Shown here: one piece after another, positions 8,363-16,556 of the stretch
Numbering within the stretch: the first letter of the stretch is position 1
How the letters are laid out: every line of letters starts with the position of its first letter
Assembly (NCBI RefSeq): GCF_023062595.1
Contig: NZ_JALLAN010000008.1
Span: 1-64,000 of the forward strand
Direction of reading: 5' to 3'
DNA: 64,000 bases
From: Arthrobacter rhizosphaerae
GTDB lineage: Bacteria > Actinomycetota > Actinomycetes > Actinomycetales > Micrococcaceae
Notes under the pieces: model-generated
What the model saw: only the letters and a program-made list of their open reading frames with translations
The model's database searches: none
What the model was told of the DNA's origin: nothing
Program-made: the position numbers and the translations under genes

Positions 8363-9376
8363 ATGGGTCGGCAAGTAACATTAGAGGACGTCGCCGCCGA
8401 GGCGAAGGTCTCCAAGAGCAGCGTTTCGAACGTGATCCGCAACCATCCGAACGTTCGGGAGTCGATGCGCGAGCGTGTCAACGCGGCCATCGACAAACTC
8501 GGCTACCGGCCGCAGGCCATTGGTCAGAATCTTGTCTCTGGGCGGACAGGTCTTGTGAGTCTTGCGATCCCCAATTTTGCACAGCCCTACTTCGCCGAGT
8601 TGGCGCGGGCAGCGGTTGCTGCAGCCGACGAGGCCGGGATGCGCCTGATCGTTCAGCAGACCGACAATCTCCTGGAGCGTGAACGTGAAGCTGCGGACTC
8701 CTGGAATCTGGGCTCCGCGGATGGTCTCATCTTCAGCCCGTCGGTGATCGAGGACAAAGAGATCGAGGTGAGGCGCGGTCGGGCCCCGCTCGTGCTGTTG
8801 GGCGAGCGATCGAAGTTGTCCTCCGTTGATCGCGTCGGTATTGACTCGGTGGCGATCTCACACGCTGCCACCAAGCACCTGTTGGATCAGGGCCGGTCGC
8901 GTCTGGTGATGATCGGCGACAAGACGTTCGGTGACCCGTTCGTGGTATCGGAGCGTGAGGCCGGTTTCCACCTGGCGTTGGAGGAGGCCGGCCTGCGTGA
9001 AGCCGGGCCCGTCACTGCCGTTCGGGATTGGACCCGCGAAGACGGAGCCCGCTCAATCGAGGAGCTTCTCGACGCGGGCGTCGAGTTTGACGGGGTTTTC
9101 TGCGCGAACGACCTGCTCGCACTAGGGGCGATGTCGGCGCTTCGGCGGCGCAGGCTGAAGGTCCCGGAGGACGTCGCGGTGATCGGAATCGACGACATCG
9201 AGGATGGCCGGTTTGCTTCACCGACGCTGTCCACGATGTTCATCGACAAAGCCTGGATGGCGCGTGAGGCGATCCGGCTGCTCGCCAAGCAACTCGCCGA
9301 TCCGGACTCGATCCCCGAACAACTCAGCGTTCCGTTCCACCTCGTCGCGCGCGAATCAACCACTTCTCCGCGCTGA
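8363..9376 (+). CDS. LacI-family transcriptional regulator
   Basis: DNA-binding repressor of 337 residues. The N-terminal HTH and hinge read VTLEDVAAEAKVSKSSVSNV (residues ~5-24) followed by GYRPQAIGQNLVSG; the rest is a periplasmic-binding-protein-like sugar-sensing domain (IPNFAQPYFAEL, VFCANDLLALGAM, VIGIDDIEDGRFASP). The ATG at 8363 is preferred over 8324 because AAAGGACGGG precedes it and it begins at the normal distance from the HTH. It lies between the secreted protein and the transporter genes. Operator-like sites occur upstream of its own gene, the divergent GH29/beta-helix pair and the transporter, so it is the likely local regulator. Its effector is probably an imported fuco-oligosaccharide (inference). 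Confidence 0.92.
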   Translation: MGRQVTLEDVAAEAKVSKSSVSNVIRNHPNVRESMRERVNAAIDKLGYRPQAIGQNLVSGRTGLVSLAIPNFAQPYFAELARAAVAAADEAGMRLIVQQTDNLLEREREAADSWNLGSADGLIFSPSVIEDKEIEVRRGRAPLVLLGERSKLSSVDRVGIDSVAISHAATKHLLDQGRSRLVMIGDKTFGDPFVVSEREAGFHLALEEAGLREAGPVTAVRDWTREDGARSIEELLDAGVEFDGVFCANDLLALGAMSALRRRRLKVPEDVAVIGIDDIEDGRFASPTLSTMFIDKAWMAREAIRLLAKQLADPDSIPEQLSVPFHLVARESTTSPR

Positions 9377-9377
9377 C

Positions 9378-9434
9378 TTGACAAAAGCGCCCGGCAAGGT
9401 CACTCTGTAGATGCGCCCATTTGGAGCGCTACAA
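9378..9434 (+). promoter_or_regulatory. Promoter and LacI operator of the transporter operon
   Basis: TTGACA at 9378-9383 overlaps the end of the LacI gene. TTGGAGCGCTACAA at 9421-9434 is a near-palindromic operator related to those at 5702 and 8295. The operator starts 43 bp after the -35, nearly the same spacing as at the beta-helix promoter. The solute-binding-protein start follows at 9456. Confidence 0.6.
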
Positions 9435-9455
9435 ATTCTCAATGGAGAGGACACC

Positions 9456-10763
9456 ATGAATCACAGCACCCGACCTGATCGCAGGGATGTTGCTCGTTCA
9501 GGCAGCACTAGAGGCCGTCGCGGACGCCTGATCTTGGGAGCTGTGGTCGCCCTGTCCACGCTCCTGACGGGCTGCGCATCGACCGGCGCAAGCGGAACCG
9601 ACGACAAGACCGTCCTGAAGGTGTACGGCTGGAAGGGCGGGGACGCCGAGCCGGCGAATGTGAAAGAGATCAACGCCGCCTTCGAGAAGGCGAATCCTGA
9701 TATCTCGCTCAAGTACGAATTCATCCCGTCAGCTGCATATCCCCAGCGTGTGCAGTCGGAACTTCTTGCCGGAAACACCGCCGACGTCATCATGACCGAT
9801 TCGGCCAAGGTTCAGGACTGGGGATCCTCGGGATACCTCGAGGAACTGTCTTCGCAGCCCTGGGTAAGCGGTGTGCGCAAGGAGATCAAGCCGTTCGTTG
9901 AGAACGACGGTAAGACCTATGCGATGCCGATGGAGGTTATTGGCATTTCGCTGTTCGCCAACAACGCCCTGCTGCAGAAGGCAGGAATCACCTCGACGCC
10001 GGCGACGTGGCCCGAGTTTGAGGCGGCCCTTCAGAAGGCGAAAGACGCCGGCATCACTCCGATTTCTTTGCCCAACAAGGGCGGCTGGACCGGAGACGCG
10101 GCGATCAACGCCATTGCCGCCTCCCTCGTTTACAAAGACAACCCGACATTCGACGCGGACTTCGTGCAAGGAAAGGCGTCTTTCTCTTCATGGAAGTCCT
10201 CGCTGCAGCAACTGATGGATCTGCAGTCGAAGGGGTTCGTTGACTTCAAGAGCGAGCTCGGCGTGGATGAGTGGAGCACCGGAATCTCGGACTTCCAGGC
10301 GGGCAAGAGCGCGTTCTATGTGCAGGGCGCGTGGAACCAGTCAACGTTCACGAAGGCCGGCCTGGACGATTCGTTCATCCCGTGGCCAGCCACCAGCAAG
10401 GCCGATTCGAACGCGAACCTGTTCGTTGGGACGATGCTCAGCGTCAATGCCAAGTCGAAGGTCAAGTCGGCGGCAGAGAAGTATGTCCAGTTCTGGTCTG
10501 AGAGCAAGAACGCCTCGCTCTACCTGGAGGCCGAGAATGCAGTGTCGCCGTTCACCAACGGCGAGAACCCGTCCGGCCCCGCGACAAAGACATTCGTTGA
10601 GGCGGTGAACGAGGGAAGGTACCGCATCCTTCCTTCCAACACGTGGCTTGATGCCGCAGGCGAGAAGACCCTGCAGGAGCAGATCCAGGCCCTCTGGCTT
10701 GGTCAGCAGAGCATCGATCAGACGGTCAATAACCTCGACGAGAAGCTCAAGCCCACGAAGTAG
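9456..10763 (+). CDS. ABC transporter sugar-binding lipoprotein (family 1)
   Basis: Extracellular solute-binding protein of 435 residues. The N-terminus has a twin-Arg-rich basic region, a hydrophobic core and a lipobox LLTGC with the acylated Cys at residue 40. The mature part begins with typical family features (VLKVYGWKGGDAEP, INAAFEKANPDI, ELLAGNTADV, YAMPMEVIG). The start at 9456 has GGAGAGG seven bases upstream; the earlier in-frame codon at 9411 would include operator sequence. It captures the oligosaccharide for the two permeases that follow. A strong hairpin after the gene probably sets higher expression of the binding protein than of the permeases. Confidence 0.92.
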   Translation: MNHSTRPDRRDVARSGSTRGRRGRLILGAVVALSTLLTGCASTGASGTDDKTVLKVYGWKGGDAEPANVKEINAAFEKANPDISLKYEFIPSAAYPQRVQSELLAGNTADVIMTDSAKVQDWGSSGYLEELSSQPWVSGVRKEIKPFVENDGKTYAMPMEVIGISLFANNALLQKAGITSTPATWPEFEAALQKAKDAGITPISLPNKGGWTGDAAINAIAASLVYKDNPTFDADFVQGKASFSSWKSSLQQLMDLQSKGFVDFKSELGVDEWSTGISDFQAGKSAFYVQGAWNQSTFTKAGLDDSFIPWPATSKADSNANLFVGTMLSVNAKSKVKSAAEKYVQFWSESKNASLYLEAENAVSPFTNGENPSGPATKTFVEAVNEGRYRILPSNTWLDAAGEKTLQEQIQALWLGQQSIDQTVNNLDEKLKPTK

Positions 10764-10770
10764 GCAACGG

Positions 10771-10808
10771 CGGCAGGGGCCGAGTGGCATCCCGCTCGGC
10801 CCCTGCCG
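10771..10808 (+). terminator. Intercistronic hairpin (partial terminator) between binding protein and permeases
   Basis: A 14-bp perfect stem (CGGCAGGGGCCGAG paired with CTCGGCCCCTGCCG) with a 10-nt loop follows the binding-protein stop by 7 bp. Only a short TTT follows. Such hairpins in ABC operons usually protect the upstream message or partly terminate, giving an excess of binding protein. Confidence 0.7.
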
Positions 10809-10833
10809 TTTCAGTTCAATTGAAGGAAATTCG

Positions 10834-11709
10834 ATGATCCACCGCAGACCGCTCGTAGCCGTCGCTTTCATGGCTCCGGCCTTGGCGATGTACCTCGCCA
10901 TCATTTTGTACCCGCTGGTGCAAGGGCTCGTGTTGAGCGTCACGGACAGCAAGATCGGCAATGCCGGCAACTTCGTCGGAGCGGCGAACTACATCGCCAT
11001 GGCAAAGGACGGTGACGTCATGCGGGCACTGGGCGTCACGGTTGCCTATGCGGTCGTGGTGGTCATCGCACAGAATGCGATCGGTCTGGGCCTGGCCAAG
11101 GCTCTGTTTATGCGCCCCCGTGTCCGCCAACTGGGCAGCACGCTCATTCTCGTTCCCACTCTGATGTCGGCCGTGATGGCAGCGTTCGTCTGGAACTCGC
11201 TGCTCGCACCAGACGGAGCTGTCAACTCCCTCCTTAGATCACTCGGTTTGAACACGCTCACACACGTGTGGCTCGGCGATCCCTCAACGGCACTCTGGGC
11301 GATCGCGCTGGTTAATATCTGGATGTTTTCGGGCTATTCAGCTGCCATCTTTTTAGCCGGGTACATGAACCTCTCGACCGAACTCCTCGACGCATCGAGC
11401 GTCGATGGAGCGGCAGGCTGGCGCAAATTTGTCTCGGTCGAGTGGCCGCTTCTCGCCCCGGCCACGACCGTCAGCGTCACCCTTTCCCTGCTCGGCTCGC
11501 TCAAAGTTTTCGAACTCCCCTTGGTGATGACGAACGGTGGGCCGGCCGGTTCAACGACGACCCTGACCATGTTGATCTTCCAAAAGATCTTCGGAGGACA
11601 GGGAAGCTTCGCGTATGGCACGACCATCGCCGTCCTTCTTCTGGTTGTCGTCGTGCTCTTTGCCGGAGCCACCCAAGCCCTTCTTCGACGTCGCGAGGAG
11701 CGAATCTAG
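10834..11709 (+). CDS. ABC sugar transporter permease (MalF/UgpA type)
   Basis: Inner-membrane permease of 291 residues with about six hydrophobic segments, starting MIHRRPLVAVAFMAPALAMYL. The EAA-type coupling loop appears as ELLDASSVDGAAGWRKFVSVEWPLLAP (residues ~181-207). The ATG at 10834 follows GAAGGAAAT; the longer open frame upstream runs through the hairpin and is not real. It pairs with the next permease, whose gene starts 1 bp after this stop. No ATPase gene is present; family 1 importers in actinobacteria often use a shared MsiK-type ATPase encoded elsewhere. Confidence 0.9.
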   Translation: MIHRRPLVAVAFMAPALAMYLAIILYPLVQGLVLSVTDSKIGNAGNFVGAANYIAMAKDGDVMRALGVTVAYAVVVVIAQNAIGLGLAKALFMRPRVRQLGSTLILVPTLMSAVMAAFVWNSLLAPDGAVNSLLRSLGLNTLTHVWLGDPSTALWAIALVNIWMFSGYSAAIFLAGYMNLSTELLDASSVDGAAGWRKFVSVEWPLLAPATTVSVTLSLLGSLKVFELPLVMTNGGPAGSTTTLTMLIFQKIFGGQGSFAYGTTIAVLLLVVVVLFAGATQALLRRREERI

Positions 11710-11710
11710 C

Positions 11711-12622
11711 ATGGAGAACACTACGATCACCCCAGCCCCGACAGCCCCGACAACCCCGACAGCTTTCCGAGCGGAACGCCGAGCCGGCGTACGACGAGTG
11801 CGGCGCGGACCCGTATCGCTGGCCGGCGATGTGATCCTGGCCATCGCCGTCGTCCTGATCTTCGCCCCGTTCGCCTACATGGTCCTGACGTCGTTGCGCC
11901 CTCCGTCCGACGTGATCAACGATCCGCTTGGCTGGCCGACGAGCCTGACGATCGATAACATCACGAACGCCTATTCGAAGATGAACTACACCCAAGGGTT
12001 GTTCAGTTCGACCATTGTCCTGGGGGGCTCGTTGATTTTGACCATAGTTGTCGGATCGCTTGCCGCGTACCCGCTGGCACGTATCACCCGATCATGGACG
12101 ACGGGGGTGTACCGCATCTTCATTGCGGGCTCGACGGTCCCGATCTTTGTGTTACTTGCCCCGCTGTACCTATTGCTTCGAGACGTTGGCCTTCTGAACA
12201 GCTACGCGGGAATCATTCTCGCCTACACTGCCATCAACCTTCCGGTCGCGATCTTCTTCTACACCTCGTTCTTCCGACAGATTCCGATCGAGCTTGAGGA
12301 GGCGGCCGCGATCGACGGATCCGGACCGGTGCGCACGTTCTTCGTTGTGCTGTTCCCTCTCCTCCGGCCCGTCACCGCGACCCTTGCCACGTTCCTGACT
12401 CTCAGTGTCTGGAATGACCTGCTCATTCCGCTGGTCTTCGTGCAGGACCCGTCGTTGAAAACCGTGATGGTGAATGCCTACTCCCTTGTTGGCAGTTACA
12501 CCCTGGATCCGAGTTTGCTCTTCCCCGCCGCGTTGCTCGGCGTCGCACCCCTACTCATCGTGTTTGCCTTCTTGCAGCGGCAAATCGTGAGCGGACTCAC
12601 GATGGGTGCCGTGAAGTCCTAA
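11711..12622 (+). CDS. ABC sugar transporter permease (MalG/UgpE type)
   Basis: Second permease, 303 residues. A Thr/Pro-rich cytoplasmic N-terminus (TPAPTAPTTPTA, encoded by a small run of CCCCGACA-type repeats) precedes about six membrane segments. The EAA motif reads ELEEAAAIDGSGPVRTFFVV (residues ~195-214). It ends VSGLTMGAVKS, the canonical MalG-type tail. The start at 11711 lies 1 bp after the first permease's stop, implying translational coupling. It is followed after 2 bp by the GH43-type gene, so transport and intracellular hydrolysis are co-transcribed. Confidence 0.9.
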   Translation: MENTTITPAPTAPTTPTAFRAERRAGVRRVRRGPVSLAGDVILAIAVVLIFAPFAYMVLTSLRPPSDVINDPLGWPTSLTIDNITNAYSKMNYTQGLFSSTIVLGGSLILTIVVGSLAAYPLARITRSWTTGVYRIFIAGSTVPIFVLLAPLYLLLRDVGLLNSYAGIILAYTAINLPVAIFFYTSFFRQIPIELEEAAAIDGSGPVRTFFVVLFPLLRPVTATLATFLTLSVWNDLLIPLVFVQDPSLKTVMVNAYSLVGSYTLDPSLLFPAALLGVAPLLIVFAFLQRQIVSGLTMGAVKS

Positions 12623-12624
12623 CA

Positions 12625-13575
12625 ATGGCGAACAACAACTCACAACAGGCAACCGCTCTCCACTCCACGAACCCACGCCACGACATGATCGAACGGTCCG
12701 AGTTGCGCATCCGGGACCCGTACATCGTGGAGTACGAGGACCGCTACCTGCTCTTCGGGACGACGGATCCGAGCCCCTGGCACGGACCGGGTTCCGGGTT
12801 CGACCGTTACGAGAGCGATGACCTCGAGCAGTGGAGGGGACCCTTCCCTGCCTTTCGCCCGGGTCCTGGATTCTGGGGCGAGACCCAATTTTGGGCGCCC
12901 GAGGTGCATTTCTACAACGGCGCATGGTGGATGTTTGCGACGTTCGCCGACGGCGCGGGCCGCCGCGGCACCCAGGTGCTGGCGGCAGCAGCCCCGGATG
13001 GGCTGTTCCAACCCTGGAGCGACGGACCTGTCACTCCGAGTGGGTGGATGTGTCTTGATGGCACCCTGTTCCAGGACCCGTCCGGTGCGCCGTGGCTGGT
13101 CTTCTGCCATGAATGGCTTCAGGCAGGGGACGGCGCGATTTATGCGCAGCGTCTCAGTGACGACTTGCGAACCTCGAGGGGGGCTCCGATTCTCCTATTC
13201 ACTGCCTCCGAGGCGCCCTGGACACGACCCTTTCGCAATGACGAAACGGGTTACGACGACCTCGCCTTCATCACTGATGGTCCCTTCGTGATTCACGATG
13301 ACTCGGGGCTTGCACTCCTCTGGACCAGCGGTGGCGAAGGAGGCTATTCAGTCGGCATGGCCCGCAGCTCCACCGGTCTCATAACCGGACCATGGGCGCA
13401 CGAACCGCAACCCCTCGTTGGATCTGATGGCGGACACGCAATGCTGCTCAGAACACGAAATAGTCGCTTTCTGGTGTTTCACCAGCCCAATGAACTTACC
13501 TTTGAAAGGCTTACCATCCGACGCGTGGCTGAAACCAACGGGATCTACCGGGTCCCAGCTGTTAACGCCAACTGA
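12625..13575 (+). CDS. GH43-like five-bladed beta-propeller glycosidase, cytoplasmic
   Basis: Predicted glycoside hydrolase of 316 residues without a signal peptide. Propeller-type motifs: RDPYIVEYEDRYLLFGTT (residues ~30-47; Asp expected as general base), WAPEVHFYNGAWWMF, LDGTLFQDPSGAPWLVF, ITDGPFVIHDDSG and GGHAMLLRT. In many GH43 enzymes the fourth motif is EGP with a Glu general acid; here it is DGP, as I recall for a GH43 subgroup. The gene starts 2 bp after the permease and is the last of the transporter operon. The likely role is trimming an imported oligosaccharide alongside the GH29 fucosidase. The sugar specificity cannot be read from the sequence. Confidence 0.85.
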   Translation: MANNNSQQATALHSTNPRHDMIERSELRIRDPYIVEYEDRYLLFGTTDPSPWHGPGSGFDRYESDDLEQWRGPFPAFRPGPGFWGETQFWAPEVHFYNGAWWMFATFADGAGRRGTQVLAAAAPDGLFQPWSDGPVTPSGWMCLDGTLFQDPSGAPWLVFCHEWLQAGDGAIYAQRLSDDLRTSRGAPILLFTASEAPWTRPFRNDETGYDDLAFITDGPFVIHDDSGLALLWTSGGEGGYSVGMARSSTGLITGPWAHEPQPLVGSDGGHAMLLRTRNSRFLVFHQPNELTFERLTIRRVAETNGIYRVPAVNAN

Positions 13576-13639
13576 ACAAAACAATCGCCTCGCTGGCGTA
13601 GCCGAGCGACCTTTCCTTAGTGTCCGTTTTTGACGCCGC

Positions 13640-13883
13640 CTGGCCTTGCAAAGAAAGATCAGGATGCCTTGCCCGGCGGCGATGCGTTCCTGGGTCTCCC
13701 GGTAGAGGCGCTCCAGAAAGGCTGCTGGGTCGTCTTCGCTGACGCGCCAGATCCGGCGACCGCGGAGCTGCCTGAGGACAACAACGCGCGGACTGCTGGC
13801 ATCCCTATATTCAGAATCTCTTGAACCTGGGCGAGGGTAAGCAGCTTCGGGAACCTGGGCTTTTCCGGTTCCGTTGGTGGCAT
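13640..13883 (-). pseudogene. Small helix-turn-helix (excisionase-like) gene, frameshifted
   Basis: From the ATG at 13883, with GAGGACATCG upstream, the minus strand reads MPPTEPEKPRFPKLLTLAQV...NIGMPAVRALLSSG. The homologous continuation LRGRRIWRVSEDDPAAFLER...TQERIAAGQ lies in the next frame. One missing base near 13778 joins them into a typical MerR/Xis-like DNA-binding domain of ~75-80 residues. After about 13660 the frame runs into sequence antisense to the GH43 gene, so the true 3' end may be lost. It lies downstream of the large recombinase, in the place of a third gene (tnpC-like) of the module. The frameshift could also be an assembly error. Confidence 0.55.
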
Positions 13884-14070
13884 CTTTTCGATGTCCTCGC
13901 TCCATTGGGCATGCTTGCTTGTCCTCGTTCCGGTGTTGGAGTTCTTCGCGGGTTCGCCGGCCCCGGCGCAGTTCGCCCTGCCATTTCTTCCCGCCGTTGT
14001 ACTTGCGCTGCAGCCAGCGAGCAATCGTACTCCCGACCAGCCACGCTGGCCTGGCCAGCAGGTCCGTCAA
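13884..14070 (-). other. Possible start of a third ORF overlapping the large recombinase stop
   Basis: An ATG at 14070 overlaps the TGA of the 829-residue recombinase (ATGA, 14067-14070), mirroring the ATGA overlap between the two recombinases. The frame begins MTDLLARPAWLVGSTIARW and is rich in Arg and Lys. It continues in the same frame as the C-terminal half of the HTH remnant. Either it is the original third gene, now fused or damaged, or the overlap is chance. I do not recognise a family. Confidence 0.35.
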
Positions 14071-16556
14071 GGCCGCACGTCAGAAACACCGGCCGGTGAC
14101 GGTGAAGCTTCCACTTCATTGCGTCGGCGCCGAAGGTGCACGAGGCTTTCCTCCAGGGCCTTGACCTCTCCTAGCCACTGGTGCTGCCGGGCTTCGTCAA
14201 GGCGCGCTTCCGCGTTCACGGTCATATCCTCTATCCGCCCTGTCTCTGCCGGGTCGACCTGCAGGAACCGGCATTTGATGCAGGCGTGTTCGTGTACGCA
14301 GGGGGTTGCGTAGGGTCGGTGGCAGGTGCCAAGGGCGACTCTGCGCAGGAGGAAGTGTTGTTCGAATTCAGCCCATTCAGTGTCTGAGGCGGCCCGGGCT
14401 TCATGGCCGGGCCGGGTTTGCCGGCGCCGTTCAATGAAGGCGTGGTGGGCCTGGATGACATGTTCCGGGAACACAGCCGTGTAACCCCGGGTGGTTTCCA
14501 GGTTCAGGTGGCCCAGCAGGCTCGAAACGATATGCAGGGGCAGCCCGGCGCCGACTAGATCTGTGGCGAACAGCCTCCGGAAATCGTGGGGTGTGAATGT
14601 CACGGGGATACCGCCGTCGGTAAGGCGTGCGTGGGACGCGATGCCGATCAGCAACTTCCGGACGTAATGATAAGAAAGGACGTTTTGGGTCGGCCCCACG
14701 AGTCTGGCAAATAGGTGGGGTAGAGAGTTGCTGAAGGTCTTGTCGTTAGGGTCGTACCGGGTGGACAAGGGAATCGCCTGGCTGGTTCCCCGGGCGCGGC
14801 GCTGCACCTCAACCAGGATTTTGACGAGCTCCGGGGACATGGGGATCAGCCGTTCCTGGTCGTTCTTGGAGGGAACGATATGGAGTAGCGGCACGATGGT
14901 GTTGGTCGTGGGTGCGACGTAGTGGCGGAGGGACAGCTGAGTGAGTTCCAGCAGTTCCTCGATCCGGACGCCTGTTTCTTTGAGTGTTGCGGCCACGGCC
15001 CAGCCCCAGAAGGAGTCGGCTTCGACCGCTGTGATGTCCGCTCGCTTTCCCACCGGAGCCGGTGGTCGGGCGCCTTGCTCGGCGGCAATCACTTCTGCCC
15101 AGATCCTGGCCCTGGTGTTGGCCGCGGACCGGACCACTGGGTCATGACGTCGGTAAGTCACACCTTCGACGGTGTAAGTTTCCCCGTGGGCGGCGGAGAG
15201 TGTGCAATCGAGCAGTCGGGCACCGTGATCGCGAAAGGCTTCCGCGGCGCGCATAAAGGCCGGCAGCAGGGGAGTCAGGGAACGCGTACGTTGCTGCATG
15301 CGTGCCCGGACCTGCCGGCGCTGCTTGGACTGCAACTTGGATTCAGCGCGTGGAAGCGGGATGGGCGCAACCCAGATGGCCCAGCGCTCTGGTTGCTCGT
15401 GTGACCACTCGGCGATGTCACGGTAGAGCGCCCGGACGGCGAAGTAGGTTGAGGCAGTCTCCCGGCGGGGCAGTCCGTCCAGGGTGACCTGCACCCGTTC
15501 CCGCCACTGCAGGGCGACCTGTGGCGTAAGGCGCAGGTTTTGCTGCCCGGGGTTGATGTCGAGGACTTCTGCCCAGAACAGCCGTACCAGCCGGTAGGCC
15601 AAACCTTCGAGTGAGCTGTAGTCCATGTTGGGCTTGAGTTCTTCGAGGTAGTCGATCAGCAGTGTGCGGACGCCGGAGTCCGGGATTCCGTAACGGCGGA
15701 CAAGCGTTTCGACGGTGTGGCGGCGGTTGACGACGTTGGCGTGCCAGGCAGCCCGCAGAGTAGGTGGTTCCCCGGCCAACGGGCCCAGGGCAACGAGTAA
15801 TTCCCACGCCAGATGTTCCTTGGCATGACGTCGGTTGATGCGCGCGGTGTGTGAGTAGGCGAGGATGTCTTCGCCCTTGAGCTGGCCCAACCTTTTTCCG
15901 GTCCGCACAAGCACCCTGGCGATGGCGTTTTCGGCGTTCCTTCGGAGGAGCTCGTGCGCAGCCCGGTACTGAGGTAGATCCCTCATCCGCGCCGCCTCTT
16001 CGGGCTCGGCAACGTCAAGGAACGTGTCCGCGCCGGCGCTGCGGTTCCATTGCTTTGACGTGAACATCCATTCATAGGAGGGCCGCACGAGCCGTCCCCG
16101 GACGAGGCTCGTCACTCCCAGACTGATCTGGCTTGCAGGTCGTGCCAGGCGCCTACTGACCTCGTCGAGGCCATTCCTTGGTGCTTGGTCCAGTCCGGAA
16201 CTGAACCATCTTTCATCCCAGGTTCCACCGGGGAAACGAACAAGCCACTGCAAAACTTCGGTCGTGGCGCGCATCCGCCACCGTCGGTGCGGCTCGACCA
16301 TGGCGTAATGCCCGTTGTAGCTCTCGACCCATGCAAGGGCTTCTTCTACCCCTAGCGTCTGGAGCCTGCGGAACTCGTCGGCCTGGTCCTGGGATGCGGG
16401 GTTTCCCCCATCGAACCCCTGCCTGGGCCAGGCACTGTTCACCGAAGTGACGGTGCTGTCAGCCGCCAGCCTCAGCTCCTTGGCGCGCGCCAAGGTTTTT
16501 GCCGCAGCGGCCCGGACCGTCGATCTGGAATCGGCGATGGTTTCGTTGGTGGTCAC
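14067..16556 (-). CDS. Large tyrosine recombinase, Tn554 TnpB-like
   Basis: Tyrosine site-specific recombinase of 829 residues, considerably longer than the ~630 of Tn554 TnpB. The catalytic core lies at ~530-740: TGVRIEELLELT (Arg I), SKNDQERLIPMS (Lys), TPHDFRRLFATDL (HxxR) and LLGHLNLETTRGYTAV (His and nucleophilic Tyr). After the core comes a Cys/His cluster, CHRPYATPCVHEHACIKC, then a likely coiled region. The long N-terminal half has no motif I recognise. The start at 16556 overlaps the stop of the smaller recombinase by 4 bp, as in tnpA-tnpB pairs. All catalytic residues are present, so it may be active. Confidence 0.85.
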   Translation of the reverse strand: MTTNETIADSRSTVRAAAAKTLARAKELRLAADSTVTSVNSAWPRQGFDGGNPASQDQADEFRRLQTLGVEEALAWVESYNGHYAMVEPHRRWRMRATTEVLQWLVRFPGGTWDERWFSSGLDQAPRNGLDEVSRRLARPASQISLGVTSLVRGRLVRPSYEWMFTSKQWNRSAGADTFLDVAEPEEAARMRDLPQYRAAHELLRRNAENAIARVLVRTGKRLGQLKGEDILAYSHTARINRRHAKEHLAWELLVALGPLAGEPPTLRAAWHANVVNRRHTVETLVRRYGIPDSGVRTLLIDYLEELKPNMDYSSLEGLAYRLVRLFWAEVLDINPGQQNLRLTPQVALQWRERVQVTLDGLPRRETASTYFAVRALYRDIAEWSHEQPERWAIWVAPIPLPRAESKLQSKQRRQVRARMQQRTRSLTPLLPAFMRAAEAFRDHGARLLDCTLSAAHGETYTVEGVTYRRHDPVVRSAANTRARIWAEVIAAEQGARPPAPVGKRADITAVEADSFWGWAVAATLKETGVRIEELLELTQLSLRHYVAPTTNTIVPLLHIVPSKNDQERLIPMSPELVKILVEVQRRARGTSQAIPLSTRYDPNDKTFSNSLPHLFARLVGPTQNVLSYHYVRKLLIGIASHARLTDGGIPVTFTPHDFRRLFATDLVGAGLPLHIVSSLLGHLNLETTRGYTAVFPEHVIQAHHAFIERRRQTRPGHEARAASDTEWAEFEQHFLLRRVALGTCHRPYATPCVHEHACIKCRFLQVDPAETGRIEDMTVNAEARLDEARQHQWLGEVKALEESLVHLRRRRNEVEASPSPAGVSDVRP

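Noticed and set aside
13348..13640. Continuation of the frameshifted HTH frame toward the GH43 gene
   Set aside because: This part is antisense to GH43 coding sequence and has no homology-like features, so it is read-through rather than gene.
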